DNA from: Zygnema cylindricum
Lineage: Eukaryota; Streptophyta; Zygnematophyceae; Zygnematales; Zygnemataceae
Assembly: GCA_037447655.1 (NCBI GenBank)
Contig: JBBHKE010000229.1
Coordinates: 109,629-173,628, forward strand
Direction of reading: 5' to 3'
Length of the DNA: 64,000 nt
Shown: positions 43,905-56,396 of the stretch, piece by piece
Layout: each line of letters starts with the position of its first letter
How positions within the stretch are numbered: position 1 is the stretch's first letter
Made by a program: the position numbers and the translations under genes
Notes under the pieces: model-generated
Seen by the model: the letters and a program-made list of their open reading frames with translations, nothing else
Databases searched by the model: none
Told to the model about the DNA's origin: nothing

Positions 43905-45040
43905 GCAACGTCACGTTGTGCCAGCAGTCCGGCGGTCTGTACCGTTGACGCATGGCAACGTCACGTGACGCACGGCAACGTCAGTTGTGCTAGCGGTTCG
44001 GCGGTCTGTACCGCTGACGCACGGCAGCGTCACGTTGTGCCAGCGGTAAGGCGGTCCGTACTGCGGACGATCGCACGACAACGTTACACCGCGAATCGTT
44101 AATAGTGTCAAAGTTTAAATAGTGTTGAAGGTAATTTACTGTAATTGATGCTAATTAAGAATTTGATTTTTTTTTTAAAAGGTGTATTTTAATTTCGGCT
44201 TAATGCTAATTTGGGAACAACAAAAATTAAATATTCTCCGTACGATTGTATACATTAACATATGTATTCGTACAAAATATTAGAAATCGTACGCCGTCGT
44301 GAAATTTAATTTTCCGTACATGTCAGACTAATTTACTTGTCAGACTAATTCCGTTTTTTGAGTGCACGTTCCTATGCTTGCGCATCTGATTTAATTAATT
44401 TTTTGTAAAATTTTCACTTTAAAAGGTACATTTATGTACGGTCTGACATCGACCGTACACCACACTATTTAGATCCTATTGTACTTTCATTTTTTACGCT
44501 ATTCAATACGGTACCTTACTTAACGTGAAGGAAAAAATAAAAGCATGTATCCTATTTAGGAAAAAACTCAAAATTTCAGGAACCCAAATTAGATTTATAT
44601 ACTTTAATAACGATTCGCGGTGTACATTATGCCAGCGGCACGGCGACCTTCGACGGTTGGCAACGTTACATTGTGCCAACCCTACGCGGTCTACACAGCG
44701 ACGTTTGGCAATAATACATTACGCCATCCGTACGGCGGTCTGCACACGACGCACGTCAACGTTAAATTACGCCATCCGTACGGCGTTCTGCACAGCGACG
44801 AACGGCAGCGTTAAATTGCGCCATCCGTACGGCGGTCTGCACACCGACGGGTGGCAATGTTAGGTTTCGCCAACCGTACGGCGCTCTGCACACCGACGGT
44901 TGGCAATGTTAGAGTATGCCAACCGTACGGTGGTCTGCACACCGACAACTGGCAATGTAAGATTATGCCATCCGTACGGCGGTACGGGTGGTACCGTTAC
45001 ATTGTGCCAGCGGTACGGCGGTCCGTACTGCGGACGGACG
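43905..45040. repeat. 49-bp GC-rich minisatellite, interrupted by a MITE
   Basis: Units such as those beginning at 44722, 44770, 44819, 44868, 44917 and 44966 are spaced 48, 49, 49, 49 and 49 bp. The core is GCCAACCGTACGGCG ... CACACCGACGGTTGGC, so each unit has an internal inverted repeat (GCCAACCGT/ACGGTTGGC). Related units occupy 43905-44086. The MITE 44087-44622 splits the array inside a GTTACATT phrase. Confidence 0.85.
44087..44622. mobile_element. Mariner-like MITE (536 bp) inside the minisatellite
   Basis: Ends CACCGCGAATCGTTAATAG and AATAACGATTCGCGGTG, flanked by TA at 44085-44086 and 44623-44624. Interior is a diverged relative of the two ~550-bp MITEs. Confidence 0.82.
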
Positions 45041-45070
45041 GAAAAAATCGATGACAAACACACCGCCTAC

Positions 45071-45084
45071 CGCCTATATAAGGC
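45071..45084 (+). promoter_or_regulatory. TATA-box-like element next to the minisatellite
   Basis: CGCCTATATAAGGC lies ~40 bp after the last minisatellite unit. No gene is recognised just downstream, so the transcript, if any, is unknown. Confidence 0.35.
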
Positions 45085-46094
45085 TTCGCAAAGGGGCGAA
45101 CAACGTTCCCTTATTTATATACTGATTTACACAAGATGCAGCAATAATAGTATCAAATGAAAGATGTTTTTTTTTTGTCTAAGTTTGATGGCATATCGAA
45201 TGATAAAAGATAAGAAAACGAAAACGGGAAAGCCATGGCGGAAAATCTACGTACTGATGACGTCACATGGTAGCATGATTTCGCTATGTCACAAAACCCT
45301 AAACATCTACAACGTCTCAAAAACCTCGACGTTTGCAACCGTCGCCGTTTTTGTAGACGTCACCAATTTTAGAAAGTTTTGTAGTTTCGTAGTCGTCTAC
45401 ATTTCGTTTCGTAGACTGTCGCAAATTTTGTAGACGCCTACTACTGTCACATATTTGAAGTAATGAAAGCGCAAGTAATGATTGACATATGCACACTTTG
45501 AAAAGGACACCGTAAAATCTGCGCTAAAATCCAAAGTAACGTTTTAAAGTTTTGTTTACATGGGAACACGCCCTAAGGGTGCGTCTCTGTGTGCCAAAAT
45601 AAAGGTTTTTTTCTGTCGTTTTCTTGTAAAACTTAGAGCCGTACCGCGTAAGTTTCAACCGTACAAAAAAAACAGAAAAAAAGAGGAGTACATTTTTGTG
45701 TCATTATCGAATTTAAGATGTACTACATGTTGTCGTCTTGTGTTCTTCGACCCACGGCCACGCCAAAAAACGTCATCTTCAAACTTTTCTTTAAAATAGA
45801 GGGCCGATGTGTTTTAAAACAAAATATTTTTCAAAAAATAAATAAAAACACGTATTCGCACGTGTAAATTTTGTTACGAAAATTTCAAATGAATTCAAGT
45901 TACGGCGAAAGGTACACTATTCGTTATGTTTTGTCCGTTTTCGTCCATCAAAGTACACAATTTGTTTTATTTTGTCGTGTTTCGTTCAGTACGGACTTTT
46001 CCATTCCAAGGGTCTGAAAATTCCGATGGGCGCCCCCAGCAAGTCGCACACGCCGCCTCTCTCACGCAGCCTCGCATTCTCGCGACGTTCTAAG

Positions 46095-46456
46095 CATAGT
46101 TCAAAAGTAGGCGTTTTTTGGTAGGCCTTTTGTAGGCCGCCTTTAGCGTAAGTTGTGTTACGGGCTTTCCATGTGATCTTCTTAGATCGTTACTTTCATC
46201 AACGACCGTTAGATCGTCCGAATCTGACGGTTTAAAAAAAAGTCGCTTAAACTCACAAAAAAATATTTTTTTGTCCGATTTTTTTTTCAATTTTAGACAT
46301 GACGTTTAATTCTCTATCGATCCATGTGCAACTCAACCCTGTTATTATTTTATTTCATTTTGCGGCCAATACAATATGGGTCTTAAGGCCATATTGTATG
46401 TTTTGCATACAATAGGCATATTGTATGGGCGTACGGTCACCTACTTTTGAACTATG
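46095..46456. mobile_element. hAT-type MITE (362 bp, 8-bp target duplication)
   Basis: Perfect 17-bp inverted ends CATAGTTCAAAAGTAGG / CCTACTTTTGAACTATG, flanked by GTTCTAAG at 46087-46094 and 46457-46464. A longer, inverted relative is at 55218-55763. Confidence 0.9.
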
Positions 46457-46758
46457 GTTCTAAGGCATTTTTTTACAATTTGGTGCGTCATCACAAATTG
46501 TACACTGTCGACAGCCGTCACGGGCATTGTCGACGTTTACAATCGTCACGCCCTTAAGTGACAACTTCGTTTGGTACACATAGGGACACCCGAAATCCGG
46601 GTCCGCCGGATCTGTGCTAAAAAACAAAGTATATTCTCTAAGTTTGAAGTACATAGAGACGCACTCTAATAAAATACATTAATATGTATTATTTGTTTGG
46701 ACTCGGCAACCGGCAACCATATCAGTCCGCAATACCCATAGGAGATCCTGCCTTCGCG

Positions 46759-46956
46759 ATGCCTCCCTCCATGACCATGACTGCTGCTAGTCCACACGTT
46801 CGGCGGGCCGCAGGTATTGGTCTGCCTCTCCTACTGGCGTTACTGGCGCTGCGACCTCGCCCCCTCCTGCACTCGCCCCGCCAATGGCACTCCCGCCTGC
46901 TTTCCGTACGAGCCTCCCGCTCCCCGAGCCTGCCTGCGTGCTGCTTGGGAGCCTAA
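46759..46956 (+). CDS. Possible N-terminal exon with a membrane anchor (unassigned)
   Basis: A locally GC-rich stretch opens with MPPSMTMTAASPHVRR and a hydrophobic segment GIGLPLLLALLALRP, then basic residues, resembling a type II membrane anchor. The O-fucosyltransferase-like gene on the same strand lacks its N-terminal exon, and such proteins normally have a Golgi signal anchor, so this could be it. All three frames are open here, no splice donor is certain and the distance (2.4 kb) is long. Treat as a guess. Confidence 0.25.
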   Translation: MPPSMTMTAASPHVRRAAGIGLPLLLALLALRPRPLLHSPRQWHSRLLSVRASRSPSLPACCLGA

Positions 46957-47083
46957 GCAAAGCAGTGAGCTGCAGAAAAGACAAAATAGTCGACCGCTCA
47001 CGGTCGGTGATGGGCGCAGGATTGGGTTCCCCCTCATGCGCAATATCCCGGTCTGTTGCAAGGGGCGATCGCACGTGTAAGGA

Positions 47084-47135
47084 ACTGAACTGAAACTGAA
47101 CTGAACTGAAATGAACTGAACTGAACTGAGCTGAG
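47084..47135. repeat. Microsatellite (CTGAA)n
   Basis: About ten imperfect AACTG/CTGAA repeats. Confidence 0.85.
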
Positions 47136-47468
47136 TCTCGTAGGCTGGCTGATCAGAGTCTTAGGGTTTTGCACGGGACACTTTTTGCTGGTAGTGAAGA
47201 CACTTAGAAATCTGCTCTAATAGGCAGAGCACATTTTACCTCTGTTTCGAAACTCTGACAAATCCTTAAGGGTTTCAACGTTTCAGAAGCCTTTACAGCA
47301 AATTGTATTTGAGCTAAATGCAAGCATTATAGGTAGACAATTCAAACTGAGTGTTTATCTTGGTCACCCCTTGTGTATAAAGATTTTTTTTTGAGCATGT
47401 AGGGATTTGGAGGTGTATAGACAGTCGAATATAAAGCAGCATGTGACCTTTGGCTGATCAAGAAGGAA

Positions 47469-47673
47469 CCGGGAATCGCTATTAGCCTTATGAAATATGT
47501 ATGAGGATTGTTTTAATTATGTTTTCTGTCCGGATGGCGTGGACAATTGTGAGCCGCAAAAAGATTTAGCCTTAAAAAAAAAAACAATTTGTATAAGTAA
47601 CGTTTTTTGTATTCAGAGGGCAAAAAAAACCGGGACGGATTAGTGTTATTAATGCTGATACCGATTCACGGTG
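47469..47673. mobile_element. Short mariner-like MITE, degenerate left end
   Basis: Right end CCGATTCACGGTG followed by TA. The left end GGGAATCGCTATTAGC is a decayed match. About 205 bp. Confidence 0.5.
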
Positions 47674-47699
47674 TAGTTATACAACATTCGTGACCTTGT

Positions 47700-48140
47700 A
47701 GATGGTACTCGTTCTATGACAAATCCTTGAACATAAGATAGAGAAGGTAATTCATTGAAATGCTTATGTTTTTAACAACAGTTGTCTTTATTTTCTTCCC
47801 TTTTTACCTTAAAAGCTGCTCTTGTGCGGATACATTGGAAGAGGTGCATTCTTCATTGGTTTGAATCATACTAGATATAGGAGCATTAGCCTCAACTAAT
47901 CCAATTATAATAATGGAAACAATTAACTAACAAATAAATATTTTTTATCATTGTGAATATATGTGGGTTACCAACATCCATATAAGTACTTTCCCACATT
48001 CACAGTCTGGTATTGTCTATATTTTTCAAACTAACTGCAATAAACAGGGCGTCCAGTAGGCAGGAACTGTCCTTTCTATGAGGGAACCTCTAGTCTTTCT
48101 AAAGGTCATTGCTTCTATCCATCCAAATTGTCCGAAACAA
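47700..48140. other. No gene seen
   Basis: AT-rich, no conserved coding or repeat signal recognised. Confidence 0.5.
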
Positions 48141-48783
48141 GTGAATTCGCAAACTTGTTCAAACAATGACATTGATATCCTTTTTTTCTGCTTTATCTCA
48201 ACTCTTGGTGCTCAAAATGCCACCCTACAGAACCTGAAAACATGAAAACATGTACATATTCTCGGTCGATTCGAGGAAAAAATTAGAATTAAGAAAATGT
48301 GTCTAATTTGTCAATAGCATGTGGAACTACATCGTGAATCGCTATTAACGTGATAACATGTGATCGCATATGGAATAATATTAATTCCTCTTCTATTTTT
48401 GCCATCTGAACACAAAATAGCGCTATCAATACTAATTGTTTTTTCCTTAACGCTAATCCTTTTTTGAAGTTTACAATTGTCCACGTCATTAGGACGAGAA
48501 ATATTATTGTTAACGCTAAAGCAGTCATACTAATTGTTTCTTAACTTTAATAGCGATTCACGGTGTAGTGAATTTGCAAACTTGTTCAAACAAGGATATT
48601 CTATATCCCTTCGTTTCTATTTTATCTCAACTTTTTGGTGCTCAACTTAACAACCCAAAAAACTGTGAAATACCACTCTGAAAAACCTGAAAACATGAAG
48701 GCGTGCATATATTCTTGGTCGATTTCGGAAATATCATACAATCAAGAAAATGTGCCGAATCTATCAATGGCGTATGGAACTAG
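48141..48783. repeat. Tandem ~190-bp duplication with a MITE at the junction
   Basis: 48141-48329 and 48568-48783 both run from GTGAATT(C/T)GCAAACTTG through TTATCTCAACT, CCTGAAAACATGAA and CTTGGTCGAT or its variant to TGGAACTA. The MITE 48330-48565 lies exactly between them. Confidence 0.7.
48330..48565. mobile_element. Short mariner-like MITE (236 bp, TA target duplication)
   Basis: Ends CATCGTGAATCGCTATTAA and TTTAATAGCGATTCACGGTG, flanked by TA at 48328-48329 and 48566-48567. Confidence 0.8.
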
Positions 48784-49388
48784 TACTGCTTTTGGCTTGG
48801 GTTTGAGTTGTCTCTGTTGGCTTCTGTGAGCTTTATCTGTTCGGTCGCATTTTTCTTGAAATGTGACAAATGTCACAGTCTCTCCCGATTGGTGGAAGCC
48901 GTTTCCTTGGAAACGAAAACAGATTCCGGAATAACATGACAAAAAACCACATTCAGGAAGATAGAGGAGAAATTCTGTCGGATAATCAGCTGAAACGTAC
49001 TCGTAATCCAGCGTACTTCCGGCCAATCTCGTGGCTTCATGAGAATCCGCAAAAAACGCTATGGAAGAGGAGAGAGGGATTCTGAAAGGAGAGGGAGAGG
49101 GGTCGAAAGACACAAATGGAGAGCGTGAGTGAGAGGGAGAAGAAGAGGATAGGATGGAGAAGGATAGAGAAAAAACAGGACGCTTTGTGTGTGGTAGGAT
49201 CCTTATGTTCTTTGAAGGTGTGAAAAGAATTCCGCTGCAATATTCATTTCATAGCCAGATTCATCTCTTTCCGTTGGTGGATATATTCGCAAGGCTGTTC
49301 TTCTATTGGTGATTGTAGATTCTTACTCCCATGTGCAACCTTGAAATTTTTTAAAAGGTTTCACACCTAAGAACAAAGCGTCATGCAG

Positions 49389-52300
49389 GATGCTGAGCCA
49401 CAAGAGGACCTATGGAAGCCACCCAACCCGAAAGGATGGAAACCTTGCTCTGAACCAACAACGAGCTACCCCCGTAAGTGCAAACTACTGCTGGCTCATT
49501 TATTATAAGTAATTTATGATTTTGAGTAGAAAAAGGACTCACTCGAATTAGAGTGATTAACTTTAACAGCGATGGGCAGTGTGGCTTTGTTTTAGAAACG
49601 GCATGCATGTACTTGACATGCATCAGATGTCCCAGAAGAACTGCCTCTTGTTTCGAAATTTGTGTTTGGATTTCCCAGCTGAGACTAACTAGATGGAGTA
49701 ATCACTCCCCTCACTACTGTTTGTGGATTGGCTTAGCAAAGCGTTCCGTTGTCGTTGCTAGTCCATTGTAATGGACCGCCAACAATGCCCATTGTGGTAC
49801 AATTCTCACGGATTAGTTGAGTTCCACGCTAACTCGTGGTTTTTATTTTATATCTTATGCTAATTTACTTAAATGAAATGCTTAAGTTGAGAAATAATGT
49901 GGACCATACTATTGATGGTGAAGGATCTGTGTTTGAAATTTTGACTCTTGTCCTTTGACATTTTCTGTGCGGGAATTGAGTACCTGGCAGCACCGCATCC
50001 TGAGGAGGGATATCTGCAGATTTGGCTCGAAGGAGGGCTCAACCAGCAACGAATTGGAGTGGGTTCCTGTTTCTTAATTATTCCATCTTCTATGATATTG
50101 CATGTTAATTCATATTTGTCTGTCGTTGTGTACCGGAAGCTGGTAATAGTTCTTATAGGGGTGTTATTGTGACTGGTAACCATACTACTGAAAATGGATC
50201 CAGAAAGTAACGGTTTTCGAAACTTCAAAACCCATTTAGTAGATGTAATTGTACCAATTCCCCTTCCAGCAGATTTTTTTTGGCCTTGTCATGGAATGAT
50301 CAAGGTGTAAACCAATTAGTCTCTGCTTTTTATTGTTTTTGCTATGTTTCTCGTCCAAACGTCTTCTAGTTTTTTGCTGTAGTTTTGGTTGTGATTGAGC
50401 GTGGTTAAGATGGAGTTCAAAGACAAGATAGTGTGTCCAATTTTAAAAATTAAGCCAAAAATGGGACAGGCACATCATATGCCAGAGGCGTGAGTGCGAA
50501 CGGAGAGCAAGAGTGTGCAGAAATGTGTAGATAGTTTAAGCTGGTTTATTTTCGTTGTACCTTGTAATGATTGTGTATGATCCATATCCGGAAAACTTGG
50601 TCAGGTTGCTTTCTCCAAAAGTAGCGGGTTGGGAGTGCGTATGATGCTGCACTTCAATTTTGAATATTCGTTGAAGTAAAGCATAAAAAGTGTTTTATAT
50701 TTGAGTTTTGAGAAAGTTGTGTAGCTTCCTGGGTTATGTATGATTTACTGTGTCCGTTGCGGTTGAAATTATACTTGAAACTTGTGTCCCGAAATGGATG
50801 TGTGGATAATTTACCGTGAGAAACAGAGCCAGATACCTGCAGTGTAATTCGAGAAGTCAAATGACCTTTTTTGCAGATCACGTGGCATTAGGACAGCCAC
50901 AAAGATGCTCAGAAAATTGAATTGGTTGATTTATTGTCTTTTTTTGTCCTTTGGTGCATATATTGAGTAAGTGCCCTCTTGTACTGGATGTCAGTTGTGC
51001 AATGCAGTGGCTCTCGCCCGTCTTCTGAATGTGACACTTCTACTTCCAGAGTTGGAGCTCAACCCTGTTTGGCAAGATCCTAGGTCAGTTGCTTCACATT
51101 GGGGGGAGGAGGGAGAAAGGAGGACAGCATCCACTATTTTGGCTTTTGACAGTGTATCATTTCGGCAATTTTGATGCTTTAAGCAAGAATTACATTTGCC
51201 ATATAAATTAACGGTGATGTAATCGACATTCAAATGGTTATCAAAGCCAATTGACTTGTTGCATGTGGCTAAAGTCAGACATCTTAAGGATGGTTAAGGG
51301 CATTGTAAGGTAAATGTTCAGTGGGTTATTGAAAGTCTTATCATATGGAAGGTGAAGCTAGATATTTTATACTAGAAATTTTAGAAGGATTGTTACACCC
51401 AAGTTGTTATCAATTCCTTTAGACCAAGAGGAACCTCGTACGTTTCATGAGGAAATGGGATCCTCGGGGGATTGAATTGTAAAAAGCTGATGTATTCTGC
51501 ACAGAAAGGACTTGTGCGCTAAAATTTTAGTGTCTTGCAAGGGAAATTTAGCTGGATGTATGAATGATTGTTCGGGTATGCCATTGATTGGAGGTTCGTT
51601 TTTAAGTTCCACAAAAATGCTGTGGAAATGGGTTTGGGCCTGGTCACTATCATGGAATTATGTATTTTCAATACGGGAAACACCGATAAGTTTTGTTTCG
51701 ACATTGTTGTGGTAGTTTTTTTTGTGTGTCCTACCAGACTGATGGGGAGGGCAGATACGGAAAGTTTGCAGCACTCTGGGAGAGCTGTTTGATGTGGAGT
51801 TTTTAATAGAATCACTTCGAGGAGATGTGAAGATCGTGAAAGAACTGCCTGAGGATTTACAGTGGAGCTCTCGGGAGTACTATAAAATGCCAGTCCATGG
51901 TGAGCACCAGCATGTCCACACACGAGTAAAAACGGCTCCGTCTCATGCTTCGGCCCAGTGGTACATCGATAATGCTCTGCCTATTATTCAGAGGTATTGT
52001 TAATTTCCTTGCCATTTGCCCCAGTCCACATTTCAATCTCAAGTCCAAGACCAAGTTTTGTTGTTTTGGGTCCCAATCCTTGTTTCATCCCCTTCCTTTT
52101 CCTTCCTTTCAGCACCAGTACAAGTGTCTAGTCCAAGTTCCATGCTTAGGTCCCAGATGTAGTTTCATTCCCAATGGCAGTGGCTTTCTCAGTAATGTAG
52201 CAAATGAAACTCCGCAATATTTTCGGATATGACACAGGAGGGTTGTGTGTTGCAAAACGATAATTTTTTTATTGTGGTACCATTTTTGCAATACAGGTTG

Positions 52301-55300
52301 TGTATCGTGATACAGATTACTCAATATAGTATAAAATATAGGTGGCTTGGAATAAAATCTTTTGCAATGGTTTACGGTTGTAATTTTTTTCCCCAAGGCC
52401 TGTATTGAATAACGAGGGCCCTTTTTTTCCCCATATCAAATATCGGCTTTGTCTCCATGACATGCATCAATAGCATTTCCTTACCGTAGGTCCCAATCCA
52501 AGTTTCATGTACAATTCGAATGACGCCCAACTCTATTAGAGTTTATTACATTAATTTGGTCGCAACTTTTTCCGGCAGAAAATCACAAAATGGTGTTAAT
52601 AGCACTGTTTAAGGGAGTGGACTACAATCCGGCCACGTCTCCCTACACTAAATTAGTATCGCACATTCTAATTTCGCGTCTACACTGATAATTCCGTTGC
52701 TCTAATAGCGATGGGCGGTGTAGTTTGCCATTCGTCCTGGTCTTGTTTGGGACCCCATACCAACTGTTTGTTATATTTGTTTGGCATTCCAAGTTTGAAC
52801 TTGAGATTTGACAAACACTTTAGGACAATTGAAGAACAAAACTTAGTCCATACATATAGATATTATACGGTAACTACAACCTTCTCATAGGACTACAACT
52901 GAAAACCTGTCGGACTTAGTTTGATAGTCAAGCTGCTGTTGGCAGTCAACTTTTTTGCTTGAACCCGTTCTCTTTGTAGGCACATTGTGCCAAACTGTTG
53001 GTGACAATCTTTCTTTTGAAAAGTTTTGACTGTGCTTTCAATGGAATGTTGCGGTTTTTTTTGTTTGTGGTGTATCCTGGGTTATAGATTTTTGTAAGAA
53101 GCATCAGCACTCTTCTATGTGATGTGTTGTTGATACCTTTTTACAGTTCATATCTCTTTGTGATAGGGGTCCCTAATCGAGGCAGAAGATGGTCATTAAA
53201 TTTAAAACCTTTTGATCTTGAATACATAAAATTTTCAGTAAGTGTATGAAAAGATCGCACAGTCAACTATTCAATAGCCGAGTGTAGTGAGAAAGGAAGG
53301 AAACACTTGATGTCGCTCTTGCTCATTAAAAAGAGACATTGATCGACTGTGGTAAAAGAATTTGTTTGTTGTTGTTTGTCAAGTTGTTGTCATCGTTTTC
53401 AGATCAATGACGTGTTATGGACTTTATAAGCATGTGCAATCTCATAGATACTAACATGTAGCTAAATTCAAACAACCTTGTCCTTATTAGGTTGTTATTG
53501 CCTTCTTTGAATGATCCTTTCAATATGATTTGGCGGAGGCATTTGCAACAAAAATGCTGTAATAGCTCCAGCAATAAATTCCGTATAACCTTAAAGGCCC
53601 CTGGCTCCAAAGCTAGATAGTATGCTTGTATAGCTACACTGGTATAAAGTCACAAAGTATTTTTGTCTATGGTGTAGCTGGGTGTTTTGTTTACTCCGGA
53701 GCTGACTAGTATATTTTATGGTATACAACAAAGCTGGTACAAATGTATTTGCCTCTAAACCTGAATGAATTTTCCTACAGCTACCGAGGAGATCAGTCAT
53801 AAAGCTAAATTTTATTCTTGTACATCTACATCACTATCAACTCTCTCCAAGACTTGTCCTTTGGATTTGTTTCTGACTGCAGATATGGTATAGCCGCAAT
53901 TGCCCCCTTCACCCATCGCCTCACATTTGACAACCTTCCTCCTGACATCCAAAAGTTGCGATGTCGCGTCAACTTCCACCATATTCGCTTTGCGCCCCGT
54001 ATCGAGAATCTCGCCAAGACGCTCTTGTCACGTCTCCAGGCTCCTAAATTGCACCTCCCCGGGCTTCCCCAATCGCACCCCCTTCATCGATGGCTAGCGG
54101 AAGCAGAAACAACAGACAGTCAGACTCACACAAATGGGAACCCGACAAAGTTTTTGGCTTTGCATCTGCGATTTGACAAGGTACGAGGGCGTTTTTGCTT
54201 AACTCCGTCCAAAGATGAAGCAAATCGAGAAAGTCCAAACCCGGCTGACAGATGACCAGCTTTCTTAACTGCCTTTTCAGTTGTGGGGTTCTGTATCAGG
54301 ACATGATTGCTCATTCCGCTTGCGATTTTGGTGGAGGTTGGGCGGAACGGAGGGCAATGATGAAGTATCGTGACTTTGCCTGGCAAAACCGAATCGACAA
54401 GCTCCAACACAGCCCTGAGGAGCTTCGCAAGATGGGCAAGTGTCCTCTGACGCCTGAGGAGATTGGCCTCATGCTCGCTGCTTTGGGTTTCAGTAACCAT
54501 ACACGTCTCTATGTCGCATCCTACAAGGTGAACTGCAGATTGGTGTTCCATGTGAAACTAGTGAACCTGGGCCTTTAATCTTGAGTTCTCGATGCTTTCA
54601 TCTTATGTAGTTTTTGTGTCCTTCCTGCTCGATTGTTTCCTAGAATAGGAAAGGTGATTGCAAACATTCAGCAGATGACTTTTTAGATGGATGTTGTTGG
54701 CATGATGAAGTTCCCAACAGTGCACTTGTGACAAGGTGATAAACTAGATGTGAATTTAGCAACTACAATATTGTGTGGGTATTTTATCGTCCATGATGAG
54801 AAGCTCCATTTTGAAGTCCATTTCATGCTGACTAAAACTCAGGTGGCAATTTTCTTGCTCGACACTTTTTTGTTAAATTCACACTGCTCCACACCACATT
54901 TCTGGCAATGTCATAGGTTTATGGTGGAGAGGCACGCATGGCACCGTTACGGTCACTGTTTCCGTTAACGGTAGACAAAAGCCAGCTGGCGTCGTCGGAG
55001 GAGCTTGAGCCCTTTAAGGGCCGTGCTTCACACATGGCAGCGTTGGATTTCCTTTTGGCGCTGGAAAGCGATGTATTTGTTTCGGCATCACCTGGAAATA
55101 TGCGAAATGTGCTGGTGGGTATAGGGGGAAATTACACACTGCCCCTTTCTATAAGAGTTAGTCACTCTAATTTGAGTGTGTTCTTTCGACCCAAAATCAC
55201 AAATTAGTGGTTTTAAACATAGTTCAAAAGTAGGTGAAAGTAGGCCCATACAATATGCCTATTGTATGCAAAACATACAATATGCCCTTAAGACCCATAT

Positions 55301-56396
55301 TGTATTGGTCGAAAAATGAAAAAAAATAGTTACAGGGTTGAGTTGCACATCGATCGATAGAGAATTAAACGTCATGTCTAAATTTTGAAAAAAAAATGGA
55401 CAAAAAAAACAATTTCTGTGAGTTTTGAGGTAAAACTTATTTAAACCGTTAGATTCAGACGATCGGACGGTCTCTGATCAAAGTAGTGATCTAAGAAGAT
55501 CACATGAAAAGCCCATAATACAACTTACGATAGGACTATCTGTCATATTAGCGTCTGCAATTTTGAACGTCCGCGTGTTTTAGTTCGCTAAAAAATTTCG
55601 TCCGTCGGCGTGCGCTGAACTATGATCATACGTCAGATTCGTACGTCCGTACAAGAGTGTCCACAACGAACACCCATACACTATGCCTACTCTACGCGAG
55701 TTTAGTGCCAAGTTTTGGGCGCCTACCAAAGGCCTATCATAAAAACGCCTACTTTTGAACTATGGTTTTAAAACTATTTAGCAAAACATAAGTTAATTCA
55801 ATTAATCCTAATATATAGTGTGAACGCTAATAATGCATTAACTCTAATAGTGACGGGCAAGGGGACAGGAAAGTGTTGTTGGACTTAACCTATGGCCGCC
55901 CAAATGTTTAACTTTGTTTCTGAGTTACACTGTGAATTGCTATTAGCGTTAATAACAACAATTTGGTGCCGTTTCTTTTTTCTTTTTTAAATTGCGTCAG
56001 TAATAATTGTTTTTTTCTTAACAGCAAGTCTTTCAACAGTATTTAAACAGCAGCCACATCACGGAACTGAACTAGCCTTAATAACACTAATATAAACTCC
56101 ACACTAATTATTCATTTACTGTAAAGACGATTTATAGTGTGGTGATTTGTCATGTTTTGCAGGCTGGTTTTCGACAATACAGGCATGTGATGAAGACTAT
56201 CAATCCGGCTCTCAACAAACTTGCGGATGCTTTTCAAAACAATCAACAAAACTGGCACAACTTCACGAAAGTGGTACGAGGGGCACATAAAAAGCGGTCG
56301 GGACAGGTGGTCAAGAGAAGTCCAACGCAATCCATTTATGTTTATCCTTCACCAGACTGCATGTGTCAAAGCAAAATGGAAAATTCGAATCTATGA
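49389..56396 (+). CDS. Plant-type GDP-fucose O-fucosyltransferase-like protein (8 exons seen, N-terminus not found)
   Basis: Exons: 49389-49473, 49991-50058, 50995-51083, 51772-51993, 53883-54180, 54300-54527, 54917-55114, 56163-56396. All have AG/GT borders and compatible phases, giving about 473 residues to a TGA at 56394. Landmarks in order: DLWKPPNPKGWKPCSE, GYLQIWLEGGLNQQRIG, LCNAVALARLLNVTLLLPEL, ELFDVEFLIESLRGDVKIVK, YGIAAIAPFTHRL, the sugar-nucleotide loop FLALHLRFDK (catalytic-type Arg), DMIAHSACDFGGG, YVASYKVYGGEARMAPLRSLFP, and LLALESDVFVSASPGNM. These match plant O-FucT (DUF246) proteins, probably Golgi glycosyltransferases acting on cell-wall glycans or proteins. The exact substrate cannot be told. 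The signal-anchor exon is missing or unrecognised. MITEs lie in introns 4 and 7, none in exons. No defect seen. Confidence 0.87.
52521..52720. mobile_element. Degenerate mariner-like MITE in intron 4 of the O-FucT gene
   Basis: Right end CTCTAATAGCGATGGGCGGTG followed by TA. The left end TGACGCCCAACTCTATTAGAG is a decayed inverted match. About 200 bp. Confidence 0.55.
55218..55763. mobile_element. hAT-type MITE (546 bp, 8-bp target duplication) in intron 7
   Basis: Ends CATAGTTCAAAAGTAGG / CCTACTTTTGAACTATG, flanked by GTTTTAAA at 55210-55217 and 55764-55771. The interior matches 46095-46456 in opposite orientation, with ~180 bp extra. Confidence 0.9.
55928..56139. mobile_element. Mariner-like MITE (212 bp) near the end of intron 7
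   Basis: Left end CACTGTGAATTGCTATTAGC preceded by TA; right end ACGATTTATAGTG followed by TG (decayed). It ends only 23 bp before the last exon. Confidence 0.6.

Noticed and set aside
43905-45040. CRISPR array
   Set aside because: The units are contiguous, diverged minisatellite repeats with no unique spacers, in a eukaryotic context.
45071-45084. Ribosomal DNA spacer promoter (minisatellite plus TATATAAGG)
   Set aside because: No 18S or 25S rRNA sequence is present nearby, and the TATATAAGGGG-type start of plant rDNA is not matched beyond TATATAAGG.
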